This document shows positions 33,841 through 42,274 of a stretch of 64,000 bases of DNA, in pieces. The position numbers and the translations under genes are program-made. How positions within the stretch are numbered: position 1 is the first letter of the stretch; each line of letters opens with the position of its first letter. Under the pieces are notes generated by a model. That model did not search any database and was not told the origin of the DNA. It saw only the letters and a list, made by a program, of their open reading frames with translations. Source of the DNA: Novosphingobium sp. MD-1 (GTDB lineage Bacteria; Pseudomonadota; Alphaproteobacteria; Sphingomonadales; Sphingomonadaceae); the NCBI RefSeq assembly GCF_001014975.1, contig NZ_BBXA01000033.1:248001-312000 (forward strand), given 5' to 3'.

Positions 33841-34719
33841 TCAGCTCCACACCGCTTCGGGCGGCAGGCTCATCAGAATCGCGTCGATGTTCCCGCCGGT
33901 CTTCAGGCCGAACAGCGTGCCCCGGTCATAGACCAGGTTGAATTCGGCATAGCGGCCGCGCCATTCGAGCTGGCGCTGCTTCTCCTCGGGCGTGAAGTCC
34001 ATCCCCATGCGCCGGCGCACCAGCCTGGGGAACACGTCGAGGAATGCCTCGCCCACATCGCGGGTGAAGGCGAAGTTGGCGGCGAAGCCATTGAGGTCGG
34101 CGCATTCGAGGTGATCGTAGAAGATACCGCCCACGCCCCGGTGCACCTTGCGGTGGGGAATGTAGAAATAGTCGTCCGCCCACTTCTTGAAGCGCGGATA
34201 GTACTCCCCGTCATGCGCGTCGCATGCCGCCTTGAACGCGGCGTGAAATTCGGCGGTATCCTCTTCATAGGGAAGCGGCGGATTGAGATCGCCGCCGCCG
34301 CCGAACCAGGCCTTGCTGGTGGTGAGAAAGCGCGTGTTCATGTGAACGGCCGGAACGTGCGGATTGGCCATGTGCGCGACCAGGCTGATCCCGGTAGCCG
34401 TGAACACCGGGTTTTCCGGGTCCGCACCGTTGATCGTCTTGGCGAATTCCGGGCTGAACGCGCCGCCCACGGTGGAGACGTTGACGCCCACCTTCTCGAA
34501 CACCTTGCCCTTCATCACGCCACGCACGCCGCCGCCGGGGTTCGCATTGGCGTCGTTTTCCGCCGGTTCGCCCGCCTGTTCGCGGCTCCAGGGCGTATAG
34601 ACGAAAGCCGCGTCGCTGCCGGCCTCGCGCTCGATCGCCTCGAACGCGGCGCAGATGCGGTCGCGCAGCGATTCGAACCAGTGGCGGGCTTGGGCGGTCT
34701 GTTCGGTCCAGTCGGTCAT
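33841..34719 (-). CDS. hemF: Aerobic coproporphyrinogen III oxidase
   Basis: A 292-residue HemF, which uses O2 to decarboxylate coproporphyrinogen III to protoporphyrinogen IX in heme synthesis. Diagnostic segments: GVNVSTVGGAFS, VPAVHMNTRFL, WFGGGGDLNPPLPYEED, YFYIPHRKVHRGVGGIFYD and EFNLVYDRGTLFGLKTGGN. The ATG at 34719 gives the family's normal N-terminus; longer upstream frames overlap the divergent pdeM gene. It complements the oxygen-independent hemN found at 48858-50207, so the organism can make heme with and without oxygen. Confidence 0.96.
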   Translation of the reverse strand: MTDWTEQTAQARHWFESLRDRICAAFEAIEREAGSDAAFVYTPWSREQAGEPAENDANANPGGGVRGVMKGKVFEKVGVNVSTVGGAFSPEFAKTINGADPENPVFTATGISLVAHMANPHVPAVHMNTRFLTTSKAWFGGGGDLNPPLPYEEDTAEFHAAFKAACDAHDGEYYPRFKKWADDYFYIPHRKVHRGVGGIFYDHLECADLNGFAANFAFTRDVGEAFLDVFPRLVRRRMGMDFTPEEKQRQLEWRGRYAEFNLVYDRGTLFGLKTGGNIDAILMSLPPEAVWS

Positions 34720-34763
34720 GCCGGGCGCTTGCCAAATCACGCCCCCTGCGGCAAGGGAAACCC

Positions 34764-35486
34764 ATGGTTCCCTTTTCGTTCGCCCATCGCGAGTTTCGGC
34801 TCGGCACGCGGATCGGCGATGGCCGCGCGCTGTACTGGCCGGACGAACAGGCCCTGCTGGTCGCGGACCTGCATCTCGAAAAGGCCAGTTTCTACGCGCG
34901 TTTCGGACAGATGCTGCCACCCTATGACAGCCGCGAAACGCTGGAACGCATCGCGCGCGCCATCCGGGAAACCGGCGCGCGGCGCGTGTTCTGCCTGGGC
35001 GACAGTTTCCATGACCGCTTCGGCGCGGAAAGGCTGGAACCCCACGCCGCCGGCATGCTGGCGGCGCTGACGCGCGCCACCGACTGGGTGTGGATCACCG
35101 GGAACCATGACGAAGATGTGGCCGATCATCCCGGCGGCACGCGGGTCGAAGAACTCGCCGTCAGCGGCATCGTGCTACGGCACGAGGCGAAGGCGGGGGA
35201 AGTAGCCCCCGAACTTTCCGGCCATTTCCACCCCAAGCTGCGCCTGGCCGTGCGCGGCCGCAACATCGCGCGCCCGTGCCTGGTGGTCGGCAAAAGCGAT
35301 GGCGGAGCGCACGGCGGCCGCATGATCCTGCCCGCGATCGGCGCACTGACCGGCGGCATGGACGCGGCCGATCCCGCGATCCTCGCCGCCATGCAGCCCG
35401 CTACCGAGATCGAGGCGCTGGTGCCTGCGGCGGATCGGCTGGCGCGCTTCCCGCTCTGGCGCCAGCCGGCACAAACCGGGGCATGA
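34764..35486 (+). CDS. pdeM: Ligase-associated DNA damage response endonuclease PdeM
   Basis: A 240-residue calcineurin-like metallophosphoesterase of the PdeM type. Metal motifs are seen in order: VADLHLEKASFY, FCLGDSFHDRFG, WVWITGNHDED and ELSGHFHPKL. PdeM belongs to a DNA-repair set with an ATP-dependent ligase, an exonuclease and a Lhr-like helicase; none of those partners is in this window. It is divergent from hemF with only 44 bases between the starts and is coupled (ATGA) to the next gene. Confidence 0.9.
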   Translation: MVPFSFAHREFRLGTRIGDGRALYWPDEQALLVADLHLEKASFYARFGQMLPPYDSRETLERIARAIRETGARRVFCLGDSFHDRFGAERLEPHAAGMLAALTRATDWVWITGNHDEDVADHPGGTRVEELAVSGIVLRHEAKAGEVAPELSGHFHPKLRLAVRGRNIARPCLVVGKSDGGAHGGRMILPAIGALTGGMDAADPAILAAMQPATEIEALVPAADRLARFPLWRQPAQTGA

Positions 35487-35914
35487 CCGCGCATGGTCCG
35501 CGCTGGCGACATTGGCTGGCGCGCTTCGGCTGGGCCGAGGCTTGCGGCTTCGCCGGGAGCTATGCCGGCTTCTTCGCCCTGTCCGCCGCCGGTGCCGGGC
35601 CGGAACTGGCCGCGTTCGGCGCGGCGCTCGGCGAGAATGTCGGGTACTATGGCACGATCTTCCTGCGCGACTGGCGCGCCCTGCCAAGCGGTGAACGTCG
35701 GCTGCGCCCCGTGCTGCTCGCCATGCTCCACGATTTCGGCATAGCCGAAGCGCTCGATACGCTGGTCGTCCGCCCGGCTATCACGTTGTCCACCGTTTCC
35801 TTGCTCGGGGAAGCACTGGGAGTCGGTGCCGGCAAGATCGCGGCCGATGTCGTGTTCTACGCGCTGGCGCTGCTGTTTTACGAACGCCGGCGCGCCCGCG
35901 AGGGCCGCCGCTGA
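35483..35914 (+). CDS. Small multi-span membrane protein, 143 aa
   Basis: Starts at an ATG overlapping the pdeM stop. Two or more hydrophobic segments are visible (GFAGSYAGFFALSAAGAGP and IAADVVFYALALLFY) and the C-terminus is Arg-rich (YERRRAREGRR), which would lie in the cytoplasm. I do not recognise a family with confidence; the size resembles small GtrA-like membrane proteins. The coupling to pdeM suggests co-expression only. Confidence 0.75.
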   Translation: MTAHGPRWRHWLARFGWAEACGFAGSYAGFFALSAAGAGPELAAFGAALGENVGYYGTIFLRDWRALPSGERRLRPVLLAMLHDFGIAEALDTLVVRPAITLSTVSLLGEALGVGAGKIAADVVFYALALLFYERRRAREGRR

Positions 35915-36036
35915 CGGCTCCAATCCGCCTCCCCACCCTTGAATCACGCCCTGAAAACCCCACATTCGGCGCTTGGCCCTTTATCTGCGACCGCAATGTG
36001 ATATGAGCGCGCCAAAATCACCTTTCGAGCAACTGC

Positions 36037-36052
36037 AGGAGAACGCACTATA
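36037..36052 (+). promoter_or_regulatory. Shine-Dalgarno sequence and AUA start of infC
   Basis: AGGAG (36037-36041) is followed after eight bases by ATA (36050-36052), in frame with the IF-3 reading frame. The first in-frame ATG is at 36071, 29 bases after the Shine-Dalgarno sequence and without another one near it. The placement marks ATA as the probable initiation codon. Confidence 0.65.
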
Positions 36053-36592
36053 GCTCCCCCACCCCGGCGCATGATGGCGCCCCCCGTCAAGAGCGGGCCG
36101 CGCTACAACCAGCTCATCAACGTGCCCAAGGTGCGCGTGATCGATGAGAACGGTGAAAATCTCGGCGTCATGTACACGCGCGAGGCTATCGAACAGGCAG
36201 CCGAAGTCGGACTGGACCTGGTCGAGGTTTCGCCCAACGCCGATCCGCCGGTCTGCAAGTTCCTTGATGTCGGCAAGTTCCGGTACGAGGCCCAGAAAAA
36301 GGCCAATCTTGCCCGCAAGACCCAGAAGACGCAGGAGATCAAGGAGATCAAGATGCGTCCGAACATCGATGATCACGACTATGACGTGAAGATGCGCAAC
36401 GTGCAGCGCTTCATCGAGGAAGGGGACAAGGTGAAGGTCACGCTGCGCTTCCGCGGGCGCGAGCTGTCGCACCAGCAACTCGGCATGAACCTGCTGCGCC
36501 GCGTGCAGGACGACGTGGCGGAAATCGCCAAGATCGAAGCCTTTCCCCGCATGGAAGGCCGCCAGATGCTGATGGTGCTGGCGCCGAAATAA
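36050..36592 (+). CDS. infC: Translation initiation factor IF-3 (AUA start)
   Basis: IF-3 binds the 30S subunit and enforces correct start-codon choice. The N-terminal domain reads GPRYNQLINVPKVRVIDENG and the C-terminal domain GDKVKVTLRFRGREL, IEAFPRMEGRQMLMVLAPK. With the ATA at 36050 the product is 180 residues and begins MAPPPRRMMAPP; from the ATG at 36071 it would be 173. E. coli infC uses AUU, and IF-3 represses its own message by rejecting that codon, so an AUA start would allow the same feedback. An intrinsic terminator follows. No thrS or rpmI neighbours are seen here. Confidence 0.9.
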   Translation: MAPPPRRMMAPPVKSGPRYNQLINVPKVRVIDENGENLGVMYTREAIEQAAEVGLDLVEVSPNADPPVCKFLDVGKFRYEAQKKANLARKTQKTQEIKEIKMRPNIDDHDYDVKMRNVQRFIEEGDKVKVTLRFRGRELSHQQLGMNLLRRVQDDVAEIAKIEAFPRMEGRQMLMVLAPK

Positions 36593-36619
36593 GCGCCATT
36601 TCATCGCCAGACGAAAAGA

Positions 36620-36645
36620 ACGGGGCGTTTATCGCCCCGTTTTTT
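36620..36645 (+). terminator. Intrinsic terminator of infC
   Basis: ACGGGGCG (36620-36627) pairs with CGCCCCGT (36633-36640) around TTTAT, followed by TTTTT. It lies 28 bases after the infC stop and is the clearest rho-independent terminator on the plus strand. The following 236 bases up to 36882 show no gene. Confidence 0.92.
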
Positions 36646-36882
36646 ATGCGCATCATCCGCGCGCCAGGCATCCCGAATTCGATGCCGGCACTTTCCCCCT
36701 TCACGGCAACGTCTTTTTAGAGTTACAACCCGGGTAACGGCCTCCGCATTGAATCGGAGCCGCCCTTTGTTCAGGCGCCGCGATAAATACGCGGATGTGT
36801 GAGGGCCGGCACAGCGATTCGGGAAGAATGAGGCGACATCAAGGTCGCACCGTCATTCGTTACCCAGAGTCGGAGATACGCC

Positions 36883-37560
36883 GTGCGCAGCTTTTTCAGG
36901 ACTGTTGGAGCCAGGGGGCTAGCGGCTGGTGCCGCTTGTGCCGCTCTGTCGGGACTTCTGCTCCTTCCCGCCGATGTGGCCGAAAGCGCCGATCACCTCG
37001 ATCCGCCCACCCGCACCGACGCCGGGTTCGATACCACGCCGGATATTCCAGCCGATATCGCCGACGTCTTCGCGTGGCATTCCAACGGCACGACCAAGAT
37101 CGCGATGACTTTCGCCGGTCCGGTCGCCACCACCGCGCCGACCTATTACGACCGCGACGTGCTCTACAAGATCAACGTGTCCACGCAGGCCCCCGGAACC
37201 TCGCCGGAATTCGTGATCAAGTTCCGCTTCGGCAAGGGGCAAGGCGCGAACGACTGGGGCGTCCGCATCGAAGGCCTGCCCGGCGTGACCGGCACGCTGG
37301 AAGGGCCGGTGGAAACGACGCTTACCGCCAACGGCGTCAAGGCGCGCGTTGGCCTGTATGACGAGCCGTTCTTCTTCGACCTGATCGGCTTCCGCGAAAC
37401 GCGCTCGTTCGGCACCATCCGCATCCGCAACGATCGCAATTTCTTCGATGGCCAGAACGATACCGCGCTGGTCCTGGAAATTCCGGATGCCAACCTTGGC
37501 ACGATCGGCAGCAATCTGGACGTCTGGGGTCAGACGCTTCGCTTCGGGGGGAACCTGTGA
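36883..37560 (+). CDS. DUF4331 domain exported protein
   Basis: A 225-residue protein starting at GTG, with GGAG seven bases upstream. The signal peptide covers roughly residues 1-36 and the mature protein begins near ADHLDPPTRTDAGFDTTPD, a motif typical of DUF4331. It is probably periplasmic or extracellular. The function of DUF4331 is not known. It is the first gene of a tightly coupled four-gene set (DUF4331, DUF4331 lipoprotein, TPR, HupE-like); its stop overlaps the next ATG (TGATG). Confidence 0.85.
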   Translation: MRSFFRTVGARGLAAGAACAALSGLLLLPADVAESADHLDPPTRTDAGFDTTPDIPADIADVFAWHSNGTTKIAMTFAGPVATTAPTYYDRDVLYKINVSTQAPGTSPEFVIKFRFGKGQGANDWGVRIEGLPGVTGTLEGPVETTLTANGVKARVGLYDEPFFFDLIGFRETRSFGTIRIRNDRNFFDGQNDTALVLEIPDANLGTIGSNLDVWGQTLRFGGNL

Positions 37561-38309
37561 TGCAAGCCTCTCCGTTTTCCTTGCGCCGCGCCGCGATGCT
37601 CTTCGCGACGCCGCTGGCGCTGACCGCCGTTCTGGCCGCCTGCGGCGACAGCGGCTCCGGCAGCCAGGTGGTCGTCCCCGCCCCGTTGCCGAGCGGAACC
37701 GGCACGGCCACCCCCACGCCGACGGCCACGGCCGTATCCTACAACGTGGACAACTGCTTCACGCAGACCGTCCAGGGACAGACCGGCGTGACGGCAACGC
37801 TGCAATCGCAGATCATCCCGGACACGCTGAAGCTGGACATCACGCGCTCGACCCGCTTCCCCAACGGCCGGCACCCTGCCGATCCGGTAGTGGACATCCT
37901 GCTCGCGGAACTGTTCCTCGACATGACGGTGACGGGCCAGGGGCCGAACACGTTCGCCAACATTCCGCTTAATCCGCCAACCAACGACAAGCCGTTCAGC
38001 CTTACGTTCCCCTTCCTGGCGAATCCCAACGGTTCGCCGGCTGTGGCGAGCGGCACGGGATCGGGCTTCAACTTCCGCACGGACGCGGATTCGGCCTATG
38101 TCAGCGTGGATCGCATGGGCAACCCGGCGATCGCCACCGCGCTGGTCGGCTCCTCGACCAAGAACAGCTACAACGACGCCACGCCGGCGGACGATGCCAC
38201 CAACAACAAATACCTCGCCGAATACAAGAACGAGTTGCACAAGTTCTTCGACCTGATCGGCGACGATCTTACCAATCTGGGCCTGAAGATCTGCGCCCGC
38301 ACATCGTGA
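37560..38309 (+). CDS. DUF4331-family lipoprotein
   Basis: A 249-residue protein with a lipoprotein signal: LALTAVLAACGDSGSGS contains a lipobox with Cys at about residue 28, followed by a Pro/Thr linker (TATPTPTATA). The mature part includes ITRSTRFPNGRHPADPVVD and ends with a helical tail. The N/P-rich pattern matches the second protein of DUF4331 pairs. A GTG directly before the ATG is an alternative start. It is anchored to a membrane leaflet and likely works with the upstream DUF4331 protein. Confidence 0.82.
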   Translation: MQASPFSLRRAAMLFATPLALTAVLAACGDSGSGSQVVVPAPLPSGTGTATPTPTATAVSYNVDNCFTQTVQGQTGVTATLQSQIIPDTLKLDITRSTRFPNGRHPADPVVDILLAELFLDMTVTGQGPNTFANIPLNPPTNDKPFSLTFPFLANPNGSPAVASGTGSGFNFRTDADSAYVSVDRMGNPAIATALVGSSTKNSYNDATPADDATNNKYLAEYKNELHKFFDLIGDDLTNLGLKICARTS

Positions 38310-38337
38310 CGGCACGCGGGTCGCGGGAAAACTTGAC

Positions 38338-39699
38338 ATGAACACAGCTTCGGCAGGCCAGCGCAACACCTTGCGCTGGCCCTGGCTGCTCCTTGCCGCC
38401 GTGATCATCGTGCTTGCGGCCAGCTATGGCTGGCAGCGCTGGAGCCACCGGCACGGCCCGCCCGATCCCGCGCCGGGCGAGGTCACGCCTTGGTTCGGCC
38501 CCCGCAACCAGCAAGAAGCCGTGAACGCCGCCACGGTGCAGATCGATGGCGGGCGCGAACGCGAAAAGAGCGGCAAGACCGACTGGCTCCACATGGAAAT
38601 CCTGGGCGATGCCCTGGTCGGCCGATACCGCCTGACCGGCAGCTACGCCGATCTGGCCGAAGCGGACAAGGTGCTGGACCGGGCGATAGGCATGGCCGAG
38701 TTTCCCGCCGGTCCCAGCCTGTCGCGCGCCGCGCTGTCGGTCACGCTGCACCGGCTGGACGATGCCACAAAGGCTCTCACCCGGTTCGACGCGCAGAAGG
38801 CCAGCCCGCATAGCGAGGAAGCCTCCAGCGCGCTCGCCTTGCGCGGGGACATCGCGATGCAGCGTGGCGATTATGCCACCGCCCGCGAGGACTATGCCAA
38901 GGCGGAAGCCGCCGCCAACAACGCCGGGCTCGCCCTGCGGCAATCGATGCTCTCGCTGCGCACCGGCGATCCTGAACTCGCGCGCCGGCGCGTCAACGCC
39001 GTGCTGCGCGGCAAGCGGCTGACACGCCTCGCCAAGGCACAGGCCGCCATCCAGCGCGCGACCGTGGCCTATGCCGTGGGAGACTGGACCACCGCCGGCC
39101 GCTGGGCGCGCTTTGCCGACAGCTTCTTTCCCGGCAACTGGCTGAACGAGGCGTTCGTCGCGCAACAGGCGGCCGTTGAAGGCCGGCCGGACGAAGCGGC
39201 ACGGCGCTATGCCGATATCGCCAACCGCACCAACGCGCCCGAAGTGATGGACGCGCTCGCCCACCTCCTGCGCCTCGAGGGCAAAGGCCAGGAAAGCCGG
39301 GCCTGGGCGGACCGTGCCGCCGCGATCTGGGCCGAACGCCTGCAAGCCCTACCGGAGGCCGCGGCCGCGCACGTCATCGAGCACGAACTGGCCGTCGGCG
39401 ATCCGCGCCGCGCGCTTGACCTGGCCCGGCAGGACGCCACACGGCGCCCGCACGGCGCCACCCTGGCGCTGCTTGCCCGCGCGCAACTGCTCACCGGCGA
39501 TCCGGCAGGCGCGCTGGCCACCACCGAACGCGCTGAAAAGGGCGGCTGGCGCTCCGCCCTGCTGCTGATGCAGAAAGCCGAGGCGCTCGACGCGCTGGGC
39601 CGGGGCGATGACGCGGAGGATGCGCGCAAGGCCGCGTTGAAGATCAATCCCAAAGCTGCCGATCCCGCCGCGCGGTTCGTCTGGTTCGGGCATGATTGA
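38338..39699 (+). CDS. TPR-repeat inner-membrane protein
   Basis: A 453-residue protein with one N-terminal membrane span (WPWLLLAAVIIVLAASYGW) and a periplasmic part built of helical pairs resembling TPRs, e.g. ALRGDIAMQRGDYATAREDYAKAEAAA and AEALDALGRGDDAEDARKAALKINP. TPR arrays are protein-binding scaffolds. It is the third gene of the DUF4331 operon and overlaps the HupE-like gene by eight bases. Confidence 0.85.
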   Translation: MNTASAGQRNTLRWPWLLLAAVIIVLAASYGWQRWSHRHGPPDPAPGEVTPWFGPRNQQEAVNAATVQIDGGREREKSGKTDWLHMEILGDALVGRYRLTGSYADLAEADKVLDRAIGMAEFPAGPSLSRAALSVTLHRLDDATKALTRFDAQKASPHSEEASSALALRGDIAMQRGDYATAREDYAKAEAAANNAGLALRQSMLSLRTGDPELARRRVNAVLRGKRLTRLAKAQAAIQRATVAYAVGDWTTAGRWARFADSFFPGNWLNEAFVAQQAAVEGRPDEAARRYADIANRTNAPEVMDALAHLLRLEGKGQESRAWADRAAAIWAERLQALPEAAAAHVIEHELAVGDPRRALDLARQDATRRPHGATLALLARAQLLTGDPAGALATTERAEKGGWRSALLLMQKAEALDALGRGDDAEDARKAALKINPKAADPAARFVWFGHD

Positions 39700-40948
39700 A
39701 CGCGGCATGCCGGCGCGGTTCATCGCCGCGCTGGCCGTCCTGTTGCTTCTGCTCGCGCTGCCCGTCCCCGCCGCCGCGCATCTCACGCCCAATTCGGAAA
39801 TCCGCCTCGATCTCGCCCCCGGCGCGATCGTGGCCGATATCGTCGTGCCGCAAAGCGAGTTCGGCTATGCTACCGGCCTTGCCACCGACAACCGGCCTGC
39901 AAGCCTTGCCGCCGCGCGCGCCTATCTGCTGGGCCACTTCGCGGTCGTCGCACCGGACGGCCGCCAATGGCGCGTGGCGATCGACCGGATCGCGTTCGAA
40001 ACGATCATCGGCCCGCCCGATCTCCATGCCACGGCCACACTGCTGCCGCCGCCCGGCGCCGGCGACCGCAGCTTCCGCGTCGACTGGCGCGTCATCACGC
40101 GCGAGGTTCCCACCCATTTCGCGCTTCTGGTGATCGGCGGAGACCTGGCCGGTGGCACGCGGGGCGAGCGCGAACTCGTCGGCGCGCTCACCGCCGCGCG
40201 GCCCGTCCTCGCGGTCGATCGCGGCCATGCCGGCATGGCCGGCCTTTTCGCCAACAGCTTCCGACTGGGCGCGCGCCATATCGCCGAAGGCTATGACCAC
40301 CTGATGTTCCTTCTGGCGCTGCTGCTGCCGGCACCGCTGCTGGCCGCCGGCGGGCGCTGGTCCGCCCTGCGCGAACCGCGCGCCACCTTCCGCCATCTCG
40401 CGATGATCGTCACCGCGTTCACCGTGGGGCACAGCCTGACGCTGATCGCCGCCGCGCTGTTTGGCGCGCATCTGCCGGCGGCCCCGGTCGAAGCCGGCAT
40501 CGCGCTGTCCGTGCTGATCTCGGCAATCCACGCGGCGCGGCCGATCTTTCCGGGGCGCGAGCCGCTGGTCGCGCTCGGCTTCGGTCTCGTCCACGGACTT
40601 GCCTTCGCCACGCTGATCGCCAACTTCGGCCTGGGCGCGGCGACCCGCGTGACCGCGATCCTCGGTTTCAACCTGGGGATCGAGGCGGTGCAGCTTCTCG
40701 TCGTGCTGGGCGCCCTGCCGGCGCTGCTCGCCGTGGCGCGCTGGCGCCATGGCCCTCCCGCCCGTACCGCGCTCGCCGCGGTGATCGGCCTCGCCGCCGC
40801 GATCTGGCTGGTGGAGCGCGTCGCCGGGCTTGTGATCCCCGCTGCCGCGCTGTTCGAAACGGCGATCCCGTGGAGCTTTGCGCTGATCCTGCTGGTCTCC
40901 GCGCTGGTCCTGCTGCGCACCGTTCTTCCGCGCGCGCAACGCGCCTGA
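39692..40948 (+). CDS. HupE/UreJ-family membrane protein
   Basis: A 418-residue protein: signal peptide ending PVPAAA, an extracytoplasmic domain of ~170 residues, then about seven membrane spans of the HupE/UreJ_2 type. The transport motif RLGARHIAEGYDHLMFLLAL (HxxxGxDH) is intact, and VGHSLTLIAAA and HGLAFATLIANFG follow. HupE and UreJ relatives move nickel or cobalt, but proteins with this large N-terminal domain are uncharacterised. Its start overlaps the TPR gene, so the four products are probably made together. Confidence 0.88.
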   Translation: MIERGMPARFIAALAVLLLLLALPVPAAAHLTPNSEIRLDLAPGAIVADIVVPQSEFGYATGLATDNRPASLAAARAYLLGHFAVVAPDGRQWRVAIDRIAFETIIGPPDLHATATLLPPPGAGDRSFRVDWRVITREVPTHFALLVIGGDLAGGTRGERELVGALTAARPVLAVDRGHAGMAGLFANSFRLGARHIAEGYDHLMFLLALLLPAPLLAAGGRWSALREPRATFRHLAMIVTAFTVGHSLTLIAAALFGAHLPAAPVEAGIALSVLISAIHAARPIFPGREPLVALGFGLVHGLAFATLIANFGLGAATRVTAILGFNLGIEAVQLLVVLGALPALLAVARWRHGPPARTALAAVIGLAAAIWLVERVAGLVIPAAALFETAIPWSFALILLVSALVLLRTVLPRAQRA

Positions 40949-41026
40949 CCATCCGTTTCGCATCCGCAGCACTGGACAAGCCCCCGCCCCCGCGCCAAGG
41001 TCCGTTTCGGGGATCGGGAAGCACTA

Positions 41027-42145
41027 ATGGACGCAAACGGCCACGGCTCTGCCTTGTCGCAGGGCGCCAACACTGTGCTCGGCTCGCCGCTGCGCCTGCT
41101 GACGGGCACGCTGCTGTTCGTGGCCACCGTGTTCTGCATTTCCACCATGGGCTACGTCCGGGCCGGCTGGCCGCTGGGCGATGCCGCCTACATGGTGCTG
41201 CTGACCATCTTCTCGGTCGGGTACGGCGAAGTCCGCCCGATCGACACCACGTTCCTGCGGATCTGGACCACCTTGACGATCGTGCTGGGCTGCACCGGCA
41301 TGATCGTGCTGACCGGCGCGCTCGTGCAGGTCTTCACGCTGTTCCAGTTCCGCCGCCTGCTGGGGCTGGACCGCATGCAAACCGAAATCGAAAAACTCGA
41401 AGATCACGTCGTCATCTGCGGCTATGGCCGGATCGGCGTGCAACTCGCCATGGCGCTGGCCGAAGCGCGGCACCCGTTCGTCATCATCGAACGGAGCCCC
41501 GCGAAGTGCGAGGAAGCGCGCGCGCACGGCCATCTCAGCCTGGTCGGCGAAGCCACGCACGAGGATACGCTACGCCAGGCCGGCATCGCCAAGGCGCGCG
41601 TGCTCGCCTCGGTCCTGCCCGATGACGCGGCCAACGTGTTCATCACGCTTTCGGCGCGCAACCTCAACGCCGGAATCGAGATCATCGCCCGCGGCGAAGC
41701 GCCCAGCACCGAAAGCAAGCTGTTCCACGCCGGGGCGGACAAGGTCGTGCTGCCCACCCACATCGGGGCGGAGCGCATCACGGAACTGATCCTCTATCCC
41801 GCCACGGGCAAGGCCGTGGGCAGCGATGGCGCGGTCTCCGACATGAAGCGCGGCCTCCACGATCTCGGCCTCGAACTGGAAGTGGTGACCGCGATCAAGC
41901 ACGGTGCGCTGACCGGGCTGAACGTGCGCGAGGCCGAACGGCAGGGCAACGGCGCGTTCTTCATCGTTCAGATTGACCGCGCGAACGGCCAGTCGATCGC
42001 CCATCCGGGCGACGAGGTGCGCATCGAACCGGGCGATTCCGTGATGCTGGTGGTGCGCGGCAGCCGCCTTTCGGCCGGCGCGATCTTTTCCGCCCCCGCG
42101 CGCCCGGTGCGCCACGGCCGCTCGTTCATCACGCCGGGGCGGTAA
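41027..42145 (+). CDS. Potassium channel with RCK (TrkA-N/TrkA-C) domain
   Basis: A 372-residue ion channel subunit. Two membrane spans flank a pore loop with the selectivity filter TIFSVGYGE. The cytoplasmic part holds a TrkA-N domain (DHVVICGYGRIGVQLAMALA, VIIERSPAKCEEARAHG) and a TrkA-C domain with IEPGDSVMLVVRG. This is the MthK-like two-span architecture in which nucleotides or ions gate K+ flux. It stands alone downstream of the HupE operon. A REP-like palindrome follows it. Confidence 0.9.
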   Translation: MDANGHGSALSQGANTVLGSPLRLLTGTLLFVATVFCISTMGYVRAGWPLGDAAYMVLLTIFSVGYGEVRPIDTTFLRIWTTLTIVLGCTGMIVLTGALVQVFTLFQFRRLLGLDRMQTEIEKLEDHVVICGYGRIGVQLAMALAEARHPFVIIERSPAKCEEARAHGHLSLVGEATHEDTLRQAGIAKARVLASVLPDDAANVFITLSARNLNAGIEIIARGEAPSTESKLFHAGADKVVLPTHIGAERITELILYPATGKAVGSDGAVSDMKRGLHDLGLELEVVTAIKHGALTGLNVREAERQGNGAFFIVQIDRANGQSIAHPGDEVRIEPGDSVMLVVRGSRLSAGAIFSAPARPVRHGRSFITPGR

Positions 42146-42166
42146 GATCGGATGACATCACCTTGA

Positions 42167-42253
42167 ATCGTCATTGCGAGGGGCGAAGCCCCGCGGCAAT
42201 CCAGAGCCGCACGTGGGACTCTGGATTGCTTCGCTCACGCTCGCAATGACGAT
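42167..42253. repeat. REP-like nested palindrome
   Basis: ATCGTCATTGCGAG (42167-42180) pairs perfectly with CTCGCAATGACGAT (42240-42253), and inside it GCAATCCAGAG pairs with CTCTGGATTGC. The CGTCATTGCGAG / GCAATCCAG core is a dispersed intergenic repeat in many alphaproteobacteria. It sits between the convergent K+ channel and sthA genes and may serve as a bidirectional transcript end. Only one copy lies in this window. Confidence 0.85.
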
Positions 42254-42274
42254 GTGGGGCACAATGAGTTAAGG

